64,000 nt of DNA. It comes from Pseudomonas veronii (GTDB lineage: Bacteria > Pseudomonadota > Gammaproteobacteria > Pseudomonadales > Pseudomonadaceae). Shown one piece after another: positions 57,953 through 64,000 of this stretch. Where the stretch lies: contig NZ_JYLL01000001.1 of the NCBI RefSeq assembly GCF_001439695.1, forward strand, positions 186,001 through 250,000, written 5' to 3'. A model generated the notes under the pieces. That model did no database searches. It worked only from the letters and a program-made list of their open reading frames with translations, and was not told where the DNA came from. The position numbers and the translations under genes were made by a program. How positions within the stretch are numbered: position 1 is the stretch's first letter; every line of letters begins with the position of its first letter.

Positions 57953-58495
57953 ATGCAAAACCCACAGAATCTGATTTGGATCGATCTGGAAATGACCGGT
58001 CTGAACCCCGACACCGACGTCATCATCGAGATGGCGACCATTGTCACCGACAGCAACCTCAACACCTTGGCCGAAGGTCCGGTGATCGCCATCCACCACA
58101 GCGACGCCGTCCTCGCCACCATGGACGAGTGGAACACCCGCACCCACGGCAACTCCGGCCTGACCCAGCGCGTGCGCGACAGCCGTGTCAGCATGGCCGA
58201 AGCCGAAGCCGAAACCATCGCCTTCCTGGAAAAGTGGGTGCCCAAGGGCAAGTCGCCGATCTGCGGTAACAGCATCTGCCAGGACCGCCGCTTTCTTTAT
58301 AACCACATGAAGGCGCTGGAAAGCTACTTCCACTACCGCAACCTGGATGTGTCCACGCTCAAGGAACTGGCCGCGCGCTGGGCGCCGGAAGTCAAAGACA
58401 GCTTCCATAAAGGCAGCACTCATTTGGCGCTGGATGACATTCGTGAGTCGATCGCCGAGTTGCAGCACTACCGCAAGCACTTCATCAAGGCTTGA
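57953..58495 (+). CDS. orn: Oligoribonuclease
   Basis: 180 residues; 3'-5' exoribonuclease that degrades 2-5 nt RNAs, including pGpG from c-di-GMP breakdown. DEDDh family: Asp and Glu in WIDLEMTGL, and the final [11 protein letters not shown] motif carries the His and Asp. The ATG is preceded by AAGAGAA. It is divergent from rsgA across 108 bases and is followed by a terminator-like hairpin. Confidence 0.97.
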   Translation: MQNPQNLIWIDLEMTGLNPDTDVIIEMATIVTDSNLNTLAEGPVIAIHHSDAVLATMDEWNTRTHGNSGLTQRVRDSRVSMAEAEAETIAFLEKWVPKGKSPICGNSICQDRRFLYNHMKALESYFHYRNLDVSTLKELAARWAPEVKDSFHKGSTHLALDDIRESIAELQHYRKHFIKA

Positions 58496-58500
58496 TGCTG

Positions 58501-58535
58501 GGGGCGCCTCGGTCTTTCGCCAAGCGCCCTCTTTT
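58501..58535 (+). terminator. Terminator-like hairpin after orn
   Basis: Stem GGGCGC / GCGCCC with a 16-base loop that can form an inner GG/CC pairing, followed by TCTTTT. It is five bases after the orn stop. Confidence 0.55.
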
Positions 58536-58587
58536 GGTGCCGTCAGCAAATGATTAGACTGCGCGCCTCTTTGTAAGGATCGCCATC

Positions 58588-59202
58588 ATGCTGCTGATGC
58601 TCTACCTCGTCGCCATCACCGCCGAAGCTATGACTGGCGCCTTGTCTGCCGGTCGGCGCGGCATGGATTGGTTTGGCGTGGTGCTGATCGCCTGCGTGAC
58701 GGCGTTGGGTGGCGGTTCGGTGCGCGATGTGCTGCTCGGGCATTACCCGCTGACCTGGGTCAAGCACCCGGAATACCTGGTGCTGACCTCCGTCGCCGCG
58801 CTGGTGACGATCTTTATCGCGCCGCTGATGCGCCGCCTGCGCTCGCTGTTTCTGGCGCTGGATGCCGTGGGGTTGGTCGCCTTTACCCTGATCGGCTGCA
58901 TGACCGCCCTGGAAATGGGTCACGGTATGTTGGTGGCGTCGGTCAGCGGCGTGATCACCGGGGTGTTCGGTGGGATCCTGCGGGATATTTTCTGCAACGA
59001 CATCCCGCTGATCTTTCGCCGTGAGCTGTACGCCAGCGTGTCATTCCTCGCCGCTTGGTTCTACTTGCTGTGCCTTTACCTGCAATTGCCGGGCGAGCAG
59101 GCGATTATGCTCACCCTGTTCAGCGGCTTTCTCCTGCGCCTGCTGGCGATCCGTTTTCACTGGGAAATGCCCAAGTTCATCTACAACGACGACGTTCACT
59201 GA
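58588..59202 (+). CDS. TRIC-family cation channel (YadS/UPF0126-like)
   Basis: 204 residues, about seven membrane helices arranged as two repeats, each with the glycine-rich TRIC signature: LGGGSVRDVLLG (first repeat) and GVFGGILRDIFC (second). Prokaryotic TRIC proteins form monovalent cation channels; the role in Pseudomonas is not known. Its final seven bases overlap the converging queG stop. TAAGGA precedes the ATG. Confidence 0.9.
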   Translation: MLLMLYLVAITAEAMTGALSAGRRGMDWFGVVLIACVTALGGGSVRDVLLGHYPLTWVKHPEYLVLTSVAALVTIFIAPLMRRLRSLFLALDAVGLVAFTLIGCMTALEMGHGMLVASVSGVITGVFGGILRDIFCNDIPLIFRRELYASVSFLAAWFYLLCLYLQLPGEQAIMLTLFSGFLLRLLAIRFHWEMPKFIYNDDVH

Positions 59203-60263
59203 CGCTCGGCGTGCTGCTTCAGCGCCCATTCCACATGTTCGCGCACCAGCTCCGACGGATAGTCCCGGCGCGCCTTCAAGGCTTCCAGCACCGGAATGCT
59301 CGATGGCGCATTGCCCAGGCCTACCGCCAGGTTGCGCAGCCAGCGCTCGTAACCTGCGCGGCGTAGGGGCGAGCCTTCGGTGCTGCTGAGGAATTTTTCC
59401 TCGTCCCACATGAACAGTTCGGCCAGTTGTGCGTTATCCAGGTTGTGCCGTGGCTTGAAATCGCTTTCGGCGGTGGTGCGGGCGAAACGATTCCATGGGC
59501 AAACGATCTGACAGTCATCGCAACCGAAAACCCGGTTGCCGATCAGCGGGCGCAAGTCTTCAGGGATCGCGCTCTTGAGTTCGATGGTCAGATAGGAAAT
59601 GCAGCGCCGCGCGTCCAGCACGTAGGGCCCGACGAACGCGTTGGTCGGGCAGATATCCAGACAGGCGGTACAGCGGCCGCAGTGCTCGGTGGCGTGGGGC
59701 GGATCGACCGGCAGCGGCAAGTCGACAAACAACTCGCTGAGGAAGAAGTAGCTGCCGGCCTTGCGATTGAGGACCAGGGTGTTTTTGCCGATCCAGCCCA
59801 GCCCGGCTTTCTCGGCGATGGCTTTCTCCAGCACCGGCGCGCTGTCGACAAAGGCGCGAAAGCCGAAGGGGCCGATTTGTGCCTGGATGCGTTCGGCCAG
59901 TTGCTGCACGCGCTTGCGGATCAGTTTGTGGTAGTCGCGGCCCAGGGCGTAACGGGAGATGTAGGCTTTTTCCGGTTGGGCCAACCGTTGCGCCATGTGC
60001 GTGTCGCCGGGCAGGTAATCCATGCGCAGTGAGACCACGCGCAAGGTGCCCGGCACCAACTCGTCGGGGTGCGAGCGTTTGCTGCCGTGGGCGCCCATGT
60101 ATTCCATCTCGCCGTGGTAGCCCGCGTCGAGCCAGCGTTGCAGGTGCTGTTCATGCTCGGCCAGGTCCAGGCCGCTGATGCCGACTTGTTGAAAGCCCAG
60201 CTCGCGGCCCCAGTCTTTGATCGATTGGGCGAGCGCGGGCAGATCGGAAGTAATAGCAGGCAT
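59196..60263 (-). CDS. queG: Epoxyqueuosine reductase
   Basis: 355 residues; cobalamin-dependent reduction of epoxyqueuosine to queuosine in tRNA. Two iron-sulfur motifs are visible: HCGRCTACLDICPTNAF and GCDDCQIVCPWN. The N-terminal cobalamin region begins PAITSDLPALAQSIKDWG. The ATG at 60263 is 64 bases from the divergent nnrD start. The frame continues far upstream on the minus strand but overlaps nnrD and is not coding there. Confidence 0.95.
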   Translation of the reverse strand: MPAITSDLPALAQSIKDWGRELGFQQVGISGLDLAEHEQHLQRWLDAGYHGEMEYMGAHGSKRSHPDELVPGTLRVVSLRMDYLPGDTHMAQRLAQPEKAYISRYALGRDYHKLIRKRVQQLAERIQAQIGPFGFRAFVDSAPVLEKAIAEKAGLGWIGKNTLVLNRKAGSYFFLSELFVDLPLPVDPPHATEHCGRCTACLDICPTNAFVGPYVLDARRCISYLTIELKSAIPEDLRPLIGNRVFGCDDCQIVCPWNRFARTTAESDFKPRHNLDNAQLAELFMWDEEKFLSSTEGSPLRRAGYERWLRNLAVGLGNAPSSIPVLEALKARRDYPSELVREHVEWALKQHAERQ

Positions 60264-60326
60264 GAGACACGGGAAACCACAGGTTAGATGAGTATAATTC
60301 TGCCAGACATCGGAGCTTGAAGACGC

Positions 60327-61187
60327 ATGCCGCAGACAAAACACGCAATAACCGACGTTCAGTCCCTGTTGCCCGGCAATTTGCCGCAACTGGCTGCGCG
60401 TTCCCTGGACGCCCATAAAGGCCGTTTCGGTCATCTGCTGGTCATCGGCGGCGACCGAGGCTTTGGCGGCGCTGCGTTGCTCAGTGCCGAAAGTGCGCTG
60501 CGCAGCGGGGCGGGCATGGTGTCCCTGGCGACTCGCCTTGAACATGTGCCCGCCGCGCTGGCGCGCCTGCCGGAAGTCATGAGCGTCGGCGTGAGTTCGG
60601 CCAACCAATTGATGGGTTTGCTCGAAAAGATCTCGGTTATCGTCATTGGCCCGGGCCTGGGCCATGCCGCCTGGGGCAAGAGCCTGCTGTCCGTCGCCGC
60701 CAACGCCAAGCAGCCGCAAGTCTGGGACGCCGATGCCTTGAACCAGCTGGCGACCGGCAGCGTCAGCCTTCCCGCCAACTGCGTGATCACCCCGCATCCG
60801 GGCGAAGCGGCGCGCTTGATGGGTATTTCGACAGCTGAGGTTCAGGCGGATCGTCTTAACGTGGCGCGCGCGTTGAGCCAGAAATTCAATGCAGTGGCTA
60901 TTCTCAAGGGGGCGGGCAGTCTGATCGCCTGCCCGGACGGTCGCGTCGCGCGATGTGACCAAGGCCATCCGGCCATGGCGACCGCGGGGCTCGGCGACGT
61001 ATTGGCCGGCCTGGTGGGCGCGTTACTGGCACAAGGCATGCCCGCTTATGAAGCCGGCTGCCTGGCCGTGTGGCTGCACGCCACGGCCGGAGCCCGGCAG
61101 GGCACCTTTGGCCGCGGCCTGGCGGCCAGTGACCTGATACCTGCCATCCGTCAATTGCTCGAGGAACAGTCGCCGTGTCTGAAGTAA
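60327..61187 (+). CDS. nnrD: ADP-dependent NAD(P)H-hydrate dehydratase
   Basis: 286 residues; repairs damaged NAD(P)H hydrate at the expense of ADP. Ribokinase-like fold with HLLVIGGDRGFGGAALL, VIGPGLGHAAWG and the catalytic region GHPAMATAGLGDVLAGLVGA. It is the C-terminal half of the fused E. coli NnrDE; here only the dehydratase is present and no epimerase domain precedes it. The end overlaps tsaE by 13 bases. Confidence 0.93.
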   Translation: MPQTKHAITDVQSLLPGNLPQLAARSLDAHKGRFGHLLVIGGDRGFGGAALLSAESALRSGAGMVSLATRLEHVPAALARLPEVMSVGVSSANQLMGLLEKISVIVIGPGLGHAAWGKSLLSVAANAKQPQVWDADALNQLATGSVSLPANCVITPHPGEAARLMGISTAEVQADRLNVARALSQKFNAVAILKGAGSLIACPDGRVARCDQGHPAMATAGLGDVLAGLVGALLAQGMPAYEAGCLAVWLHATAGARQGTFGRGLAASDLIPAIRQLLEEQSPCLK

Positions 61188-61645
61188 ACCTTTTCCTGGC
61201 GGATGAAGCGGCAATGGTCGCCTTCGGTCATCGGATTGCCCAGGTGACAGGCGGCGCGGGGCTGATCTTTCTCGAGGGCGACCTGGGGGCGGGCAAGACC
61301 ACGCTGTCGCGGGGCATCATTCGCGGGTTGGGCCATGCTGGGGCGGTGAAAAGTCCGACCTTTACGCTGGTCGAGCCTTATGAGATCGGGGCGACAAGGG
61401 CCTTCCACTTTGATCTCTATCGTCTGGTGGACCCCGAAGAGCTGGAGTACATGGGGATTCGGGATTATTTCGAGGATGACGCGCTGTGCCTGATCGAGTG
61501 GCCAGATAAAGGCACAGGCTTTTTGCCAAAGCCGGACCTGACCATTACCATTACGCCGCATGAGCACGGACGTCGGCTGAAGTTGTTGCCCCAGGGTGCG
61601 CGCGGTGAGTCGTGGTGCGTTGCTCTGGCATTGGAATTCAAATAA
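61175..61645 (+). CDS. tsaE: tRNA threonylcarbamoyladenosine biosynthesis ATPase
   Basis: 156 residues; partner ATPase in t6A37 modification. Walker A GDLGAGKTTLSRG near residue 33, VKSPTFTLVEPYE and FDLYRLVDPEELEYMG, then LIEWPDKG, all family signatures. It starts inside nnrD (13-base overlap) with GGAAC upstream and precedes amiB, the usual nnrD-tsaE-amiB-mutL order. Confidence 0.96.
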   Translation: MSEVNLFLADEAAMVAFGHRIAQVTGGAGLIFLEGDLGAGKTTLSRGIIRGLGHAGAVKSPTFTLVEPYEIGATRAFHFDLYRLVDPEELEYMGIRDYFEDDALCLIEWPDKGTGFLPKPDLTITITPHEHGRRLKLLPQGARGESWCVALALEFK

Positions 61646-61660
61646 TTGGTGGGGTTAGGT

Positions 61661-63082
61661 ATGCGCTTTCGCGCGTTGGTTGCTGTCGTAGGGGTGTTGC
61701 TTGCGGCAATGACTGTCAATGCTCTGGCTGCTTCACAGGTGAAGAGTGTTCGCCTGTGGCGAGCGCCGGATAACACGCGACTGGTGTTCGACCTGTCTGG
61801 CCCGGTCCAGCACAGCGTCTTTACCCTGACGGCGCCTGATCGCCTGGTGATCGACATCAACGGTGCGACCCTGGCCGCGCCGCTGAAAATCTCCACTGCC
61901 AACACGCCGATTACCAGCATGCGTTCGGCCCAGCGCACGCCGACCGATCTGCGCGTGGTCATCGACCTGAAAAAGGCCGTGACCCCGAAGAGCTTCTCCC
62001 TGGCGCCCAACGCCCAGTACGGCAACCGCCTGGTGGTCGACCTGTTCGACAACGCCGCCGATGCCGCACCGCCGCCCGCGCCGACGCCGAGCGTGGCGAC
62101 CGTACCGGCCGTGCCGGTCAACCCGTCGCAACCGCAGGTCAAGTTGCCACCGCCGCCGCCGGCGCCAGCGGGTAAACGCGACATCATCGTGGTGATCGAC
62201 GCCGGTCACGGCGGTGAAGACCCGGGCGCTTCCGGTTCGCGTGGCCAGCATGAAAAAGACGTGGTGTTGGCCATCGCCCGTGAACTGCAGCGCCAGGTCA
62301 GCGGTATGAAAGGCTATCGCGCCGAGCTGACCCGTACCGGCGACTACTTCATCCCGTTGCGTGGCCGCACCGAAATCGCGCGCAAGAAGGGCGCCGACTT
62401 GTTCGTCTCGATCCACGCCGACGCCGCGCCGTCGGCCGCCGCCTTCGGCGCCTCGGTGTTTGCCCTGTCGGATCGCGGCGCCACGTCCGAGACGGCCCGC
62501 TGGCTGGCCGACAGTGAAAACCGTTCCGACTTGATCGGCGGGGCCGGCAACGTGTCCCTCGACGACAAAGACAAGATGCTCGCCGGTGTACTGCTCGACT
62601 TGTCGATGACCGCCTCGCTGACCTCCAGCTTGAACGTCGGGCAGAAAGTCCTGAGCAACATCGGCCGTGTGACATCGCTGCACAAACAACGCGTGGAGCA
62701 GGCCGGGTTCATGGTGTTGAAATCGCCGGACATCCCGTCGATCCTGGTGGAAACCGGGTTTATCTCCAACTCCAACGAAGCCTCGAAACTGGCCAGCGCC
62801 AGCCACCAGCAGGCATTGGCGCGTTCCATCAGCGCCGGCGTGCGCCAGTTCTTCCAGCAGAACCCGCCGCCGGGCACGTATATCGCCTGGCTGCGCGACT
62901 CCGGGAAAATTGCCCAGGGCCCGCGTGACCATCGCGTCCAGCCGGGCGACACCCTGGCGATGCTGGCGGTGCGTTTCCAGGTGTCGCCTGCGACGTTGCG
63001 CAGCGCCAACAACCTGAAAACCGATGAGCTGAAAGTCGGCCAGGTGTTGACCATCCCCGGCACTGAATTGGCGGCACAGTAA
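61661..63082 (+). CDS. amiB: N-acetylmuramoyl-L-alanine amidase
   Basis: 473 residues; periplasmic septal peptidoglycan amidase. Signal peptide about residues 1-24 ([20 protein letters not shown]). AMIN domain about 25-130 for septum targeting, then a Pro-rich linker. Amidase_3 domain about 180-400 with [22 protein letters not shown] and [14 protein letters not shown], and a C-terminal LysM about 425-470 ([20 protein letters not shown]). The start follows AGGT after the tsaE stop. The stop overlaps mutL (TAATG). Confidence 0.96.
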   Translation: MRFRALVAVVGVLLAAMTVNALAASQVKSVRLWRAPDNTRLVFDLSGPVQHSVFTLTAPDRLVIDINGATLAAPLKISTANTPITSMRSAQRTPTDLRVVIDLKKAVTPKSFSLAPNAQYGNRLVVDLFDNAADAAPPPAPTPSVATVPAVPVNPSQPQVKLPPPPPAPAGKRDIIVVIDAGHGGEDPGASGSRGQHEKDVVLAIARELQRQVSGMKGYRAELTRTGDYFIPLRGRTEIARKKGADLFVSIHADAAPSAAAFGASVFALSDRGATSETARWLADSENRSDLIGGAGNVSLDDKDKMLAGVLLDLSMTASLTSSLNVGQKVLSNIGRVTSLHKQRVEQAGFMVLKSPDIPSILVETGFISNSNEASKLASASHQQALARSISAGVRQFFQQNPPPGTYIAWLRDSGKIAQGPRDHRVQPGDTLAMLAVRFQVSPATLRSANNLKTDELKVGQVLTIPGTELAAQ

Positions 63083-64000
63083 TGAGCGAATCGATCCTCA
63101 ACAGCGGCTCGCGCATCGAACTGCTCAGCCCGCGCCTTGCCAACCAGATTGCGGCGGGCGAGGTGGTCGAGCGGCCGGCGTCGGTGATCAAGGAGTTGCT
63201 GGAAAACAGCATCGACTCCGGCGCCAAGCGCATCGATGTCGACGTGGAGCAAGGCGGCGTCAAGCTGCTGCGGGTGCGTGACGACGGCAGCGGCATCTCC
63301 TCCGATGACCTGCCGCTGGCCCTGGCGCGGCACGCCACCAGCAAGATTCGCGACCTGGAAGACCTTGAACGGGTGATGAGCCTGGGCTTTCGCGGTGAGG
63401 CCCTGGCCTCGATCAGTTCCGTGGCGCGCCTGACGCTGACCTCCCGCACGCGCAGCGCCGACCAGGCCTGGCAAGTGGAAACCGAAGGCCGCGACATGGC
63501 GCCTCGGGTCCAGCCGGCTGCGCATCCGGTGGGCACTTCGGTGGAGGTGCGCGACCTGTTCTTCAACACCCCGGCGCGGCGCAAATTCCTCAAGGCCGAG
63601 AAAACCGAATTCGATCACCTGCAGGAAGTCATCAAGCGCCTGGCCCTGGCGCGCTTCGACGTGGCATTCCACCTGCGCCACAACGGCAAGACCATCCTCA
63701 GCCTGCACGAAGCCAACGACGACGCCGCGCGCGCTCGGCGGGTGGCGGCGGTGTGCGGCGCGGGGTTCTTGGAGCAGGCGCTGCCGATTGAAATCGAACG
63801 CAATGGCCTGCGCCTATGGGGTTGGGTGGGGCTGCCGACGTTCTCCCGCAGCCAGGCGGACTTGCAGTATTTCTTTGTGAACGGCCGGGCGGTGCGCGAC
63901 AAGCTGGTGGCCCACGCGGTGCGCCAGGCGTATCGCGACGTGCTGTTCAATGGGCGGCACCCGACGTTTGTGCTGTTTTTCGAGGTCGACCCATCGGTGG
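63082..64000 (+). CDS. mutL: DNA mismatch repair protein MutL (3' part missing)
   Basis: First 306 codons of mutL; the frame runs off the right edge. The GHKL ATPase motifs are complete: [42 protein letters not shown] and [12 protein letters not shown]. The linker, dimerisation and endonuclease-related regions are beyond the window. It begins one base into the amiB stop, so the two are translationally coupled. Confidence 0.97.
   Translation, partial: MSESILNSGSRIELLSPRLANQIAAGEVVERPASVIKELLENSIDSGAKRIDVDVEQGGVKLLRVRDDGSGISSDDLPLALARHATSKIRDLEDLERVMSLGFRGEALASISSVARLTLTSRTRSADQAWQVETEGRDMAPRVQPAAHPVGTSVEVRDLFFNTPARRKFLKAEKTEFDHLQEVIKRLALARFDVAFHLRHNGKTILSLHEANDDAARARRVAAVCGAGFLEQALPIEIERNGLRLWGWVGLPTFSRSQADLQYFFVNGRAVRDKLVAHAVRQAYRDVLFNGRHPTFVLFFEVDPSV

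Overview
The window is a gene-dense, high-GC chromosomal segment from a Pseudomonas, most likely of the P. fluorescens group. The evidence is protein-level similarity to Pseudomonas families, the gene order (aceF-aceE / glnE / waaFCGP / msbA-hldE / waaA / thiC / cpdA-parE-parC / serB / psd / rhdA / motAB / rsgA-orn / queG / nnrD-tsaE-amiB-mutL), which follows the order I know from P. aeruginosa PAO1, and REP elements of the GTGGGAGGGGGCTTGCCCCC type common in P. fluorescens genomes. No tRNA, rRNA, insertion sequence, prophage or CRISPR array was seen. The sequence looks like core chromosome almost throughout.

Region by region: (1) 1-4228 holds the pyruvate dehydrogenase genes aceF (cut by the left edge) and aceE on the minus strand, with two palindromic operator candidates upstream. 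(2) 4229-7168 is glnE. (3) 7373-27488 is a long lipopolysaccharide core-assembly region: heptosyltransferases waaF and waaC, glucosyltransferase waaG, then waaP and three further kinase-fold genes in an overlapping run; an AT-rich island (about 14.4-15.4 kb) with an orphan 102-residue ORF; a carbamoyltransferase, mig-14, dnpA, an ssg-like and a wapR-like glycosyltransferase; an O-antigen ligase fused to a kinase-like domain on the minus strand; msbA and hldE. (4) 27522-34731 holds a Pseudomonas-conserved protein of unknown role, an aldo/keto reductase, a FAD oxidoreductase, an SMR efflux protein, a LysR regulator, waaA (Kdo transferase) and a TolC-family outer membrane protein. (5) 34893-38503 is a thiamin unit: promoter, TPP riboswitch with visible alternative pairings, thiC, and a cytX-like transporter. 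(6) 38472-48248 runs from an RsiV-like lipoprotein through Nudix hydrolase, DUF1249, cpdA, yqiA-like esterase, parE, a phytase-like esterase and parC to a PqiC-like lipoprotein. (7) 48430-64000 contains an AhpA/YtjB-like membrane protein, serB, psd, rhdA, an HDOD protein, motAB behind a sigma-28-type promoter, rsgA, orn, a TRIC-family channel, queG, nnrD, tsaE, amiB and mutL (cut by the right edge).

Most of the window builds the envelope: ADP-heptose synthesis (HldE), Kdo and heptose transfer (WaaA, WaaC, WaaF), outer-core sugars (WaaG, ssg-like, wapR-like), phosphorylation and carbamoylation of the core (WaaP, its paralogues, the carbamoyltransferase), flipping (MsbA) and O-antigen ligation (WaaL part of the fusion). 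The points most worth a second look are the orphan gene in the AT-rich island, the ligase-kinase fusion and other kinase-fold proteins that lack the catalytic Asp, the paired aceE operators 52 bp apart, the TPP riboswitch switching helices, and synteny gaps (no wapH, no ilvE) relative to PAO1. I did not find a clearly new multi-gene system here.
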